A DNA stretch of 64,000 bases from DASRDU01 sp035652435 (GCA_035652435.1 DASRDU010000039.1:1-64000); one strand, 5' to 3'; counted from the stretch's first letter, positions 29,791-37,016 are shown. Notes: generated by a model not told the origin, from the sequence alone. Translations and numbers: made by a program.

Positions 29791-30172
29791 GACGGCATCT
29801 CCTTTTAGCGTCTTTAATAACTACCTCTCTGTATTCTTCGGCTTTCTCCTTAGCTCCCGCCGGAAGCTTACCGCCAGTCTCAACCGCGCCAAAAAGAAAG
29901 GTGTACTCCGATTCGTTATCAATCGGACCTCTGCACAGCATCGGACGGAGCATCACGTCGCCATGTATCACCAGCTTGTAAACGTGCTTGTAGATAGGCC
30001 CGGCGAGTAACTTTGTGCCAATCGCCAAATCATAGTCCATCTGAGCGAGTCGCCTGATTTTATTATTCAGCATTGCCTTGTCCCTGACTGTCAGCCGGTC
30101 TGCCTTAGCCCATTCCACCAGAATATTCCGGCCCCGTTCAGTCAGAAAGTCCCACAGTAAATACTTGTCCAT
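29777..30172 (-). CDS. HigB/RelE-like toxin
   Basis: 131 residues from the ATG at 30172. Upstream in-frame starts would read through the operator region and give no sensible protein. The pattern is that of HigB/Gp49-type RelE-fold proteins: WAKADRLTVRDKAMLNNKIRR, then GPIYKHVYKLVIHGDVMLRP and MLCRGPIDNESEYTFLFGA. A basic C-terminal helix follows (KEKAEEYREVVIKDAKRR). Members are ribosome-dependent or free mRNA interferases. The GPIYK...LRP core is clear; the catalytic residues of this divergent branch are not certain. It is the first gene of the operon, under two palindromic operators. Confidence 0.82.
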   Translation of the reverse strand: MDKYLLWDFLTERGRNILVEWAKADRLTVRDKAMLNNKIRRLAQMDYDLAIGTKLLAGPIYKHVYKLVIHGDVMLRPMLCRGPIDNESEYTFLFGAVETGGKLPAGAKEKAEEYREVVIKDAKRRCRHESV

Positions 30173-30187
30173 ACTATCACGCTCTGA

Positions 30188-30253
30188 ATATAACACAAGA
30201 GTTATATCGCACGTTTTTTCCGTTTGACCCGTATATAACTTGCAGGTTATACT
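30188..30253. promoter_or_regulatory. Bidirectional promoter with two palindromic operators
   Basis: Operator 1 (30188-30207) is ATATAAC-N6-GTTATAT and operator 2 (30234-30251) is TATAAC-N6-GTTATA; their centres are 45 bp apart. A plus-strand sigma-70-type promoter fits TTGACC (30224-30229), an 18-nt spacer and TATACT (30248-30253), so operator 2 fills the spacer and touches the -10. Operator 1 lies 15 bp upstream of the toxin start and covers a TATAAC that could be the minus-strand -10. The XRE antitoxin is the obvious candidate to bind both. Sequence symmetry is seen directly; protein binding is inference. Confidence 0.75.
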
Positions 30254-30275
30254 ATTCGTAACCTTCAGAAAGCAA

Positions 30276-30310
30276 AAGGCCAGCCGAAGCTGGAACTTCA
30301 AGCTGGCCTT
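30276..30310 (+). ncRNA. Hairpin upstream of the tRNA-like gene, apical loop CTGGAA
   Basis: A 9-bp stem (AAGGCCAGC 30276-30284 with 30302-30310) has a small internal loop and then a 4-bp stem GAAG/CTTC. The 6-nt loop CTGGAA is at 30290-30295. It is transcribed only if the plus promoter at 30224-30253 is used. The same apical loop occurs in the hairpin just after the tRNA-like gene. Confidence 0.65.
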
Positions 30311-30327
30311 CGTTCATTGAATCCTGT

Positions 30328-30422
30328 GGCAGGTTGGCAGAGCGGTTTAATGCGCCGGGCTGTAAACCCGGTGACGGTGCTAGTCCCACCGTCCATCCGT
30401 CCGAATCGGATACCTGCCGCCA
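30328..30422 (+). tRNA. tRNA-Tyr(GUA)-like gene with encoded CCA, inside the transposon
   Basis: A complete 95-nt class II cloverleaf. The acceptor stem is 7 bp (GGCAGGT with ACCTGCC). U8, G9 and a D-arm with A14, G15 and G18-G19 follow. The anticodon stem-loop is CCGGG-CTGTAAA-CCCGG with anticodon GTA. The variable arm is 23 nt with a 7-bp stem (GACGGTG/CACCGTC). The T-arm is ATCCG-TCCGAAT-CGGAT, ending in G73 and encoded CCA. Departures from ordinary bacterial tRNA-Tyr are C at position 55 (normally U), G73 (normally A) and a variable arm longer than the usual ~13 nt. It lies between the bidirectional promoter and the transposase, on the same strand as the transposase. It could be a functional tRNA or a tRNA mimic; the fold itself is clear. 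Confidence 0.85.
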
Positions 30423-30432
30423 GATTGTAAAA

Positions 30433-30460
30433 CCCCGATAAGGCTGGAACCTCATCGGGG
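30433..30460 (+). ncRNA. Hairpin downstream of the tRNA-like gene, same apical loop CTGGAA
   Basis: CCCCGAT (30433-30439) pairs with ATCGGGG (30454-30460). An A-C mismatch follows, then AGG/CCT, closing the 6-nt loop CTGGAA at 30444-30449. The stem sequence differs from the upstream hairpin while the loop is identical, which argues for a conserved RNA motif rather than chance. Confidence 0.65.
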
Positions 30461-30466
30461 CTTAAC

Positions 30467-30540
30467 CCACACAGCCGAAGCCGTGCGAGCCTTGCAACTT
30501 CATTATCGGCTTTCCCTGTGTGGCTTTCAAGGGGAAAGCC
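30467..30540 (+). promoter_or_regulatory. Alternative hairpins over the transposase ribosome-binding site
   Basis: CCACACAG (30467-30474) pairs with CTGTGTGG (30516-30523), enclosing partly complementary GAAGCCG/CGGCTTT. GGCTTTC (30522-30528) pairs with GAAAGCC (30534-30540) around an AAGGG loop that looks like the ribosome-binding site of the transposase (ATG at 30544). The two hairpins share bases 30522-30523, so they compete. This layout could restrain translation of the transposase. The pairing is visible; the regulatory role is inference. Confidence 0.5.
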
Positions 30541-30543
30541 ACA

Positions 30544-31491
30544 ATGACCTGCCATTACTGTCGCGCCATCGCGCAGCGTTTCGGCTACGACCGGAAACGC
30601 AATCAGAGATTCCGCTGCCTTCAGTGCGGAAAGACCTTCATCGAATCGCAGAGGAAGCCGCTGGATGACATGCGCATCCCGATTGAGAAGGCGATGCTCT
30701 GCCTGCAACTGCTGGTTGAGGGCTGCTCAATCCGCAGCATTTCACGCATCACCGGGATCAATAAAAACACGGTCATCTCTCTGCTCCTGACCGCTGGCGA
30801 GAAGTGCCAGCGCGTGATGCGGGACAAAGTCAAAAACGTGTCGTTGCAGTTTGTCGAAGCTGACGAGATTTGGGGTTTTGTGCAGCGGAAAAATCGTCAC
30901 GTCAAAGAAGACGATCCCGACAGAGACAGGGTTGGTGATGCCTATACGTTCGTTGCCATCGAAGCGAAATCGAAGCTGGTGATCTGCTACGAACTCGGCA
31001 GGCGCGACATCCCGACAGCCACGCGATTCATTCAGAAACTTCAGGATGCCGCCAGTGACAGATTCCAACTCACTACGGACGGCCTGAAGGCTTACATTGA
31101 AGCCGTTGAATCAGTATTCGGGACAGAAATAGATTTTGCTCAACTGGTGAAGTCATACAAGAGTGATGACGGCGGCAACGCGGAACGGCGGTACAGTCCG
31201 GGGGATTTCATCGGATCGAAAAAAGTCACCGTGATGGGACAGCCGAACGAAGACAAAATCAACACGGCGTATGTCGAGCGTCAGAATCTCACGATGCGCA
31301 TGATGATGCGCAGACTGACCCGACTGACCAATGCCTTTTCAAAGAAGTGGGAGAACCTTGATAAGGCGCTGGCGCTGCACTTCGCTTACTACAATTTTTG
31401 CAGGATTCACCAGACACTCAGAGTCACGCCAGCGATGGAAGCGGGCCTGACTGACCGCGTTTGGGATATGATTGACCTGCTGACAGTCTGA
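30544..31491 (+). CDS. IS1-like DDE transposase
   Basis: 315 residues from the ATG at 30544. The N-terminus is a zinc finger (Cys3, Cys6, Cys25, Cys28) followed by a helix-turn-helix (CSIRSISRITGINKNTVISL), as in the InsA part of IS1. The catalytic triad appears to be Asp107 (VEADEIW), Asp179 (LTTDGLKAY) and Glu245 (YVERQNLTMR). The C-terminal AYYNFCRIHQTLRVTPAMEA motif is typical of this family. It is a single uninterrupted gene, without the frameshift of classical IS1. It ends 12 bp before the right terminal inverted repeat and looks intact. Transcription probably starts near 30260, so its leader would contain the tRNA-like element. Confidence 0.92.
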   Translation: MTCHYCRAIAQRFGYDRKRNQRFRCLQCGKTFIESQRKPLDDMRIPIEKAMLCLQLLVEGCSIRSISRITGINKNTVISLLLTAGEKCQRVMRDKVKNVSLQFVEADEIWGFVQRKNRHVKEDDPDRDRVGDAYTFVAIEAKSKLVICYELGRRDIPTATRFIQKLQDAASDRFQLTTDGLKAYIEAVESVFGTEIDFAQLVKSYKSDDGGNAERRYSPGDFIGSKKVTVMGQPNEDKINTAYVERQNLTMRMMMRRLTRLTNAFSKKWENLDKALALHFAYYNFCRIHQTLRVTPAMEAGLTDRVWDMIDLLTV

Positions 31492-31503
31492 AAGGGCGGG
31501 ATG

Positions 31504-31536
31504 ACCAACACACTAACGACCCATTACCCCGTCCCT
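31504..31536 (-). repeat. Right terminal inverted repeat plus right target duplication
   Basis: 31504-31528 is the right 25-bp terminal inverted repeat. 31529-31536 is CCGTCCCT, identical to the left target duplication. The remaining 189 bp up to the next gene hold nothing recognisable. Confidence 0.93.
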
Positions 31537-31725
31537 TGACAAGTTGGTAAGACCACCTAAGAATGCTTCCTGCCGATCCTGGATTTACAACGATTCACTG
31601 AAACATAACCCTCCAGAATTGGGTCGGTAACGCTGGGAAAAAAACAATTCGCTGTTTCTGTTCATGAAAGCCCGATTTTCCTGATTGCTGATCGGGCCTG
31701 ACCATCCTTCATTCGGATCGGAAAA

Positions 31726-33243
31726 ATGCGAGGCGGCAGCAACAGCCGGAGAGATTTCTCTATCCGTACGACAGCCGTGCTGATCTTATGGCTCGTGTTG
31801 TGGGGCTGGCCGACGTGTGTGACGGGGCAGGCGAATTGTCCGGGCGGCGCCCCGGATTGCGCGCCGGCCGTCCGGGCTGTGCTATTCAATGACCTGCCCT
31901 CAGAGTTTCAGCGCTGGCTCGCGGGGCAGAAAATCACTTCGGCGAACTTTGCCGATTACATCAATTCTATCAGCCGCCAGACCGAAGAGCGCGAATTGCG
32001 CGGCGAATTCGACCACCTGATATTTTACGCGCTGCAATCGGAGCGCTTCACCGGTCGGCCGAAGATCGAGCCGGCCATCAGCGCCTATGAATTCGTCGGG
32101 CGGCTCGAACCCGACGAGCGGTCTCGTTATCTGGATGAGGTTCAGGATTACCTGCCGCCGGTCGAACGGCTGCCCCGGGCCGTCACCGCCCGCCTGAATG
32201 ATTTTGCCGTTGTCCTCGGACGCGAGACGACGGATGAACGGCTGAGTTATTTCCAGAGTTTTCTCCGAAGGAATACCGCGCCCGGTGAAGCACTTTTGCC
32301 GCGGCTGTCGGCGGAATACGCCCGCGCGATGAAGTTTCTGTACCGCAAGGAATTTCTCTCCCGCGACATCCGCAATCAGCAGGAATTGGCCGCTTACGTC
32401 GCCGCACTCTATCAGGGGCGCGGCCACAGCACCGACACGCAGATCGAAGCGAACTTCGCCATTTACACCGCGCTCGCGTCAATTGCGGCAAAGTCGCCGG
32501 GCGCGCGGCTCAATAACGTACTCGTCATCGGGCCGGGCCTCGATTTCGCGCCGCGTACCGACCTGATTGACCTGTTCGGGCCGCAGAGTTACCAGCCGTT
32601 CGCCGTGGCCGACGCGCTGCTCGGCCTGAAACTCGCCGACCGCGACCGGCTGCACGTTCACTGCGTGGACATCAACGAGCGCGTCGTCGCTTACCTGCAA
32701 AACTTTCCGCGGCGCAAAGAGCGGAAGCTTTCGCTGCTCTCGGGCCTGGCCGACCGACCTGAACGCCCGCTCGCCGATGACTACAAAAGTTACTTCCGGC
32801 AACTGGGCCGCAGCATCGGCAGGGAAGAGGCGCTCGCCCCCCCGACGCGGTTCGCTGCCCACCCGGCAAAGGCCGTGCTGATTGACGAGGCGATTGCCCG
32901 GAAGATCACTGCGGCCCGATTCAACATCATTACCGAACGCTGCGAGACGACGCCCGGTTACGACCTCGTGGTCGTGACGAATGTTTTTCCATACTTCAAT
33001 CCGACGGAGCTGATGCTCGCCGTCGGCAACATCGCGGCGATGATGAATGACGGCGGGTATCTGCTGCATAACGAGTCCAGACGAGAGCTTTCATCCTTAA
33101 CGTCCGTTTCCGGCCTTCCCGCGCTCGAATCGCGCACGGTACTGATCGCTGGCGGTCAGGCCGGCCCGCTGTTTGACGGCGTGGCGGTTCACCAGAAGAT
33201 CTCACACTCTCAACCATCAACCGGGAGAAATAACAATCAGTAA
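31726..33243 (+). CDS. Secreted protein with methyltransferase-like C-terminal domain
   Basis: 505 residues. The N-terminus is a signal peptide (TTAVLILWLVLWGWPTCVTGQ). Residues about 45-240 are helical and unrecognised. Residues about 255-480 follow a class I methyltransferase pattern: a first strand with a glycine-poor loop (NVLVIGPGLDFAPR), an acidic second-strand end (HVHCVDINERVVAYL), and YDLVVVTNVFPYFNPTELML followed by MMNDGGYLLHNE, as in CheR-like enzymes. An S-adenosylmethionine enzyme outside the cytoplasm would be odd, so the fold may be used for something else. The stop is 10 bp before the next gene, with the ribosome site between them, indicating a two-gene operon with the Oar-like receptor. 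Confidence 0.7.
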   Translation: MRGGSNSRRDFSIRTTAVLILWLVLWGWPTCVTGQANCPGGAPDCAPAVRAVLFNDLPSEFQRWLAGQKITSANFADYINSISRQTEERELRGEFDHLIFYALQSERFTGRPKIEPAISAYEFVGRLEPDERSRYLDEVQDYLPPVERLPRAVTARLNDFAVVLGRETTDERLSYFQSFLRRNTAPGEALLPRLSAEYARAMKFLYRKEFLSRDIRNQQELAAYVAALYQGRGHSTDTQIEANFAIYTALASIAAKSPGARLNNVLVIGPGLDFAPRTDLIDLFGPQSYQPFAVADALLGLKLADRDRLHVHCVDINERVVAYLQNFPRRKERKLSLLSGLADRPERPLADDYKSYFRQLGRSIGREEALAPPTRFAAHPAKAVLIDEAIARKITAARFNIITERCETTPGYDLVVVTNVFPYFNPTELMLAVGNIAAMMNDGGYLLHNESRRELSSLTSVSGLPALESRTVLIAGGQAGPLFDGVAVHQKISHSQPSTGRNNNQ

Positions 33244-33253
33244 AGGAGGCACG

Positions 33254-36200
33254 ATGAGCTACCGCATATTTATTTCACTGATTTTCCTGCTCGGACTGAC
33301 CGTCTGCGCCCTCGGGCAGGAGTTCCGCGCCACGGTCAACGGCCGGGTCACCGACCCGACCGGCGCGGCGGTGCCCAACGCGACGGTGACGATCAGTAAC
33401 GCGCAGACCAACGAAAACATCACCACCACCACCAACTCGGAAGGGAATTACACCGCCCCCTTCGTCAGGCCCGGCGTCTACACGATCACCGTCGAGGCGT
33501 CCGGGTTCAAGAAGTATTCGCGCCCCAACCAGGAGCTTCAGGTCAGCCAGACGGCGACCATCAATATCCAGCTCGAAGTCGGTGTGGCGTCAGAAACGAT
33601 CACCGTGACTGCGGACGCCGCGCTGCTGGAAGAATCGAAGGCCGACCGCGGCAACGTGATCGAAAACCGCCGGATCACCGAACTGCCGCTCAACGCGCGC
33701 AACCCGTTCATGCTCGCGACGCTGACGCCCGGCATCACCTTCAACGGCCCGGCGATCTACCAGCGCCCCTTCGATAACGGCGCGATTGCCGACTGGTCGG
33801 TCAACGGCGGGCAGAATCGCAACAACGAATTCCTGCTCGACGGCGCGCCCAACAACTCGATCCAGGGCGGCAACAACCTGGCTTACGTGCCGCCGGTTGA
33901 CGCCGTCGGCGAATTCAAGATCATCACCAACTCGTTTGACGCGCAGTACGGTCGCACCTCGGGCGGCATCGTCAACGTCCAGATCAAGTCGGGGACGAAT
34001 CAGTATCACGGCTCGCTTTATGAGTTCTACCGCCGCAACTGGCTCGACGCGAACAATATGCTGGCGAACACGAAAGGCATCCCGAAGGGCAAAACGCTCG
34101 ACCCGAATACGGGCAAGTTCGTCCCGGCCGAACACCTGCTCGACCAGTACGGCGGCGTGATTGACGGCCCCGTGCGGCTGCCGAAGAAGGTCTTCGGCCC
34201 GCTCGGTTACGACGGACGTGACAAGACGTTCTTCCTCTTCAACTACGAAGGCTACCGCGAACAGACGCCCAATCAGGCGGTGCGCACGGTGCCGCCCGAA
34301 GCGTTCCTGCGCGGCGATTTTTCGCAATACAAGAATGCCAACGGCCAGTTGATTACGATCTACGACCCGGCGACCGGGCGGCAGGTAGGCAACAGCTGGG
34401 TGCGCGACCCGTTCCCTGGTAACATCATCCCTGCCAACCGCATCAACCCGATTGCCACGGCCATCGCTCAATTCTTCCCGAAACCGAATGCCGTCACGCC
34501 CGGCAGCGATCCTTTCCGCAACAATTTTGCCGACATCCCGAACATCGCCAACGACAAGTTCAGGAACTGGATTTTCAAGATCGACCAGAACATCGGCGAG
34601 AAGGACAAGGTCTTCTTCCGGTACGGCTACAACAACCGCGCCGAGATCCGCTGGACCAACGGCATCACGACCGGGCCGGCGCAGGACGGCCAGTTGCCGC
34701 TCAACCGCATCAACTACGCGGGCGTGGTTGACTGGCTGCACACCTTCAGCCCCACTCTGATCCTGAACATTCGTGCGTCGGCGAATCGCTACATCGAAGC
34801 GGCGCGTTTCGAAGGCGGACTCGGTTATGACGCGACGCAACTCGGCTTCCCGGGCTCGCTCGTCTCGCAACTGCCGTTCAAGATGTTCCCGCGCTTCAAC
34901 TTTTCGGATTTCATCAGCTACGGGCGCGGGTCTTTCACCCGCGAGCCGACCAACGTCTTCAGCCTGCAGCCGAACATCTCGCTCAACAAAGGCGCGCATG
35001 CCCTGCGCCTTGGACTCGACATGCGCTACACGCAATACGCGCGACTGGTCAGCGGCAACGCCGGCATGCAGATCAGCTTCGACCGCACCTTCACGCAGAA
35101 GGATTTCTCGCGCGGCGACGTACTCAGTGGCAGTTCGATTGCCTCCTTCCTGCTCGGCGCCCCGGCTTCGGGCAACATTGACGCCAACGCCTTCCCGATC
35201 TATTTCTTCAAGTATTACGCGCCTTGGATTCAGGACGACTGGAAGGTGACGCGCAAGCTGACGCTCAATCTGGGCCTGCGGTGGGATCTGAACGGCCCGC
35301 CGGTCGAACGCTACAACCGCGCGAATTACGGCTTCGATCCGACGGTAGTCAACCCGGCGAGCGCGCGCATTGACAAGACGAAGCTGCTCAATGGCACGCA
35401 GGTTTTCGGCGGACTTGGTTTCGCCGGAGTCGGCGGCAACCCCACCAGTCCGTACAAATATGACAAGAACAACATCCAGCCGCGCATCGGCTTCGCTTAT
35501 TCGCTGAATGACAAGACCGTCATCCGCGGCGGGTTCGGTCGTTACTACCTGAATCCGACCGGGGCGCCGGGCTTCCCTCTCAACGGTTTCAGCCTGACGA
35601 CGTCGCTGGTCGGTTCGCTCGACAGCAACCGCACGCCGCTTTACAACCTCGCCAATCCGTTCCCGACCGTCGCCCGCCCGGCGGGCGCGGGGCGCGGACT
35701 GGAGACGTTACTCGGCAACGGTTTCCAGTACTCGAACCCGGACTTCACCGTGCCTTACGTGCAGAACTTCTCCTTCGGCGTGCAGCGACAACTGCCATGG
35801 AAGAGCGTGGTGGAAGTGAGTTACGTCGGGAGCCGCACTTATGAAGGCCAGTCGCGTTACAACGGCATCAACGAGGTGACGCAGGCTTTCCGCGACAAAT
35901 GCGATCCGACCAAAGGCGGCGACCCGGCCTTCTGCAACGCGCAGTTGCCGAACCCGTTCCAGGGCGTCGCCGGGTTTGAAGGGACCAGCTTCTTTACGGC
36001 GGCCACCCGCTCACGCTACGACCTCACCCGCCCCTTCCCGCAGTTCGGCGGCATCACCGAACTCGAACGCAACGAGGGGCGCGTCTGGTACAACTCGCTG
36101 CAGGTGCTTTACAACAAGCGCCTGACCACAGGGCTGACGATGAGCGCGACCTACACGCTCTCTAAACAGATGGAAGAGGCCCTCGAATTCCCCGGCTCGC

Positions 36201-36931
36201 AGGACAGCACGGCGGCCTACATTGACGACGTGGCGAAGATCAAGAATCGCTCCCTGAGCTTCTCGGACCGCCCGCACCGCTTCACGATTTCGGGCGTGTG
36301 GGAAATCCCCGTCGGCAAAGGCCGGAGGTTCCTGGGCAACTCCGGCCGCCTGGTTGATGGATTCCTCGGCGGCTGGGAACTGGCCAGCGCCTACATCTTC
36401 AACTCCGGCCGCCCCTGGCAATTGCCGGGCAACGTTGATTTCGTCGGCAATCAGGATGATGCGCGGCTGTCTGACCGCAAGCGGGTTCTGAACGGCACGC
36501 AGTTCATCCAGGGCGTCAGACCGTGCGTGGGGCAGGCGGTCAAGGATTCGGCGGGCAATTACGTGCGTGATGCGAGCGGCAAGCTGACCTACGCGCTGCT
36601 GGCTTACTCGGTCAGCTACGGCTGCACCGCGCCGAACTTCGTCATCCGCGAACCGTTCACCACGCGCTCGACGGCGATCCGCGACCCGCGCATCCGCCGC
36701 CCCGCGTTCGAGCAGTTCGACATCAACTTCGCGAAGACGTTCAGAATCGGCGAACGGATGCGCTTCCAGTTCCGCGCCGAGGCCTACAACGTCTTCAACA
36801 CCCCGATGTACGACGAGCGCACCTACACCACCGACCCGAACAGCACTGAGTTCGGCTCGATCAACAAGGCCACCAACGGACAATCGAACTTCCCGCGCTT
36901 CTTCCAGCTCGGGTTCAAGTTCCTGTTCTAA
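33254..36931 (+). CDS. Oar-like TonB-dependent receptor with carboxypeptidase-regulatory N-terminus
   Basis: 1,225 residues. The ATG at 33254 is chosen because AAAGGAGG lies immediately upstream and a signal peptide follows (RIFISLIFLLGLTVCALGQ). Residues about 24-110 are a carboxypeptidase-regulatory Ig-like domain (ATVNGRVTDPTGAAVPNATV). A plug-like region follows (GGQNRNNEFLLDGAPNNS...YGRTSGGIVNVQIKSGTNQY), then a ~950-residue beta-barrel ending in the terminal aromatic FQLGFKFLF typical of outer-membrane porins. These receptors are greatly expanded in Acidobacteria and probably import or secrete large substrates. The gene is co-transcribed with the secreted methyltransferase-like gene upstream. 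Confidence 0.92.
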   Translation: MSYRIFISLIFLLGLTVCALGQEFRATVNGRVTDPTGAAVPNATVTISNAQTNENITTTTNSEGNYTAPFVRPGVYTITVEASGFKKYSRPNQELQVSQTATINIQLEVGVASETITVTADAALLEESKADRGNVIENRRITELPLNARNPFMLATLTPGITFNGPAIYQRPFDNGAIADWSVNGGQNRNNEFLLDGAPNNSIQGGNNLAYVPPVDAVGEFKIITNSFDAQYGRTSGGIVNVQIKSGTNQYHGSLYEFYRRNWLDANNMLANTKGIPKGKTLDPNTGKFVPAEHLLDQYGGVIDGPVRLPKKVFGPLGYDGRDKTFFLFNYEGYREQTPNQAVRTVPPEAFLRGDFSQYKNANGQLITIYDPATGRQVGNSWVRDPFPGNIIPANRINPIATAIAQFFPKPNAVTPGSDPFRNNFADIPNIANDKFRNWIFKIDQNIGEKDKVFFRYGYNNRAEIRWTNGITTGPAQDGQLPLNRINYAGVVDWLHTFSPTLILNIRASANRYIEAARFEGGLGYDATQLGFPGSLVSQLPFKMFPRFNFSDFISYGRGSFTREPTNVFSLQPNISLNKGAHALRLGLDMRYTQYARLVSGNAGMQISFDRTFTQKDFSRGDVLSGSSIASFLLGAPASGNIDANAFPIYFFKYYAPWIQDDWKVTRKLTLNLGLRWDLNGPPVERYNRANYGFDPTVVNPASARIDKTKLLNGTQVFGGLGFAGVGGNPTSPYKYDKNNIQPRIGFAYSLNDKTVIRGGFGRYYLNPTGAPGFPLNGFSLTTSLVGSLDSNRTPLYNLANPFPTVARPAGAGRGLETLLGNGFQYSNPDFTVPYVQNFSFGVQRQLPWKSVVEVSYVGSRTYEGQSRYNGINEVTQAFRDKCDPTKGGDPAFCNAQLPNPFQGVAGFEGTSFFTAATRSRYDLTRPFPQFGGITELERNEGRVWYNSLQVLYNKRLTTGLTMSATYTLSKQMEEALEFPGSQDSTAAYIDDVAKIKNRSLSFSDRPHRFTISGVWEIPVGKGRRFLGNSGRLVDGFLGGWELASAYIFNSGRPWQLPGNVDFVGNQDDARLSDRKRVLNGTQFIQGVRPCVGQAVKDSAGNYVRDASGKLTYALLAYSVSYGCTAPNFVIREPFTTRSTAIRDPRIRRPAFEQFDINFAKTFRIGERMRFQFRAEAYNVFNTPMYDERTYTTDPNSTEFGSINKATNGQSNFPRFFQLGFKFLF

Positions 36932-36960
36932 AACGTCACTGCAACTTTAACCACGAAGTG

Positions 36961-37016
36961 ATGAAGGACACGAAGAGAGACTCGGCCCCGCCCTCTTCTT
37001 CGTGTCCTTCATTTTT
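36961..37016 (+). terminator. Hairpin with T-run after the Oar-like receptor (CACGAAG-family repeat)
   Basis: The arms 36961-36979 and 36993-37012 pair with one mismatch or bulge (ATGAAGGACACGAAGA type) and run into ATTTTTG. It therefore looks like a Rho-independent terminator built from the same CACGAAG repeat family as 8290-8371. The rest of the 359-bp gap to 37290 holds no gene that I recognise, only the start region of the second M36 gene. Confidence 0.7.

Larger units (their letters stand above)
28699..31528. mobile_element. IS1-like transposon carrying a toxin-antitoxin operon and a tRNA-Tyr-like gene
   Basis: The ends are 25-bp inverted repeats (28699-28723 and 31504-31528, 24/25 identical, consensus GGTARTGGGTCGTTAGTG followed by TGTTGGT). 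They are flanked by an exact 8-bp target duplication CCGTCCCT (28691-28698 and 31529-31536). This identifies a complete, probably recent, insertion. Inside are, on the minus strand, a HigB-like toxin, an XRE antitoxin and a DUF3467 gene. On the plus strand are a tRNA-Tyr-like gene and a DDE transposase with an IS1-type zinc-finger N-terminus. At 2,830 bp it is far larger than ordinary IS1 elements (about 0.7-1.2 kb), the extra length being passenger DNA. The passenger genes are visibly more AT-rich than the host genes. The insertion separates the first M36 gene from the gene at 31726. Confidence 0.93.

Noticed and set aside
30252..30708. Minus-strand frames across the tRNA-like element and transposase start
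   Set aside because: They run antisense through a perfect cloverleaf and the start of the transposase, and encode no recognisable protein.
28699..31528. Possibility of two separate insertion sequences flanking the cargo (composite transposon)
   Set aside because: There is only one transposase and one terminal repeat at each end, and a single 8-bp target duplication encloses everything, so it is one unit.
33590..35035. Long minus-strand open frame (481 codons) inside the Oar-like receptor gene
   Set aside because: It is the antisense shadow of a strongly coding high-GC gene and has no recognisable domain or ribosome site; the plus-strand protein is clear.
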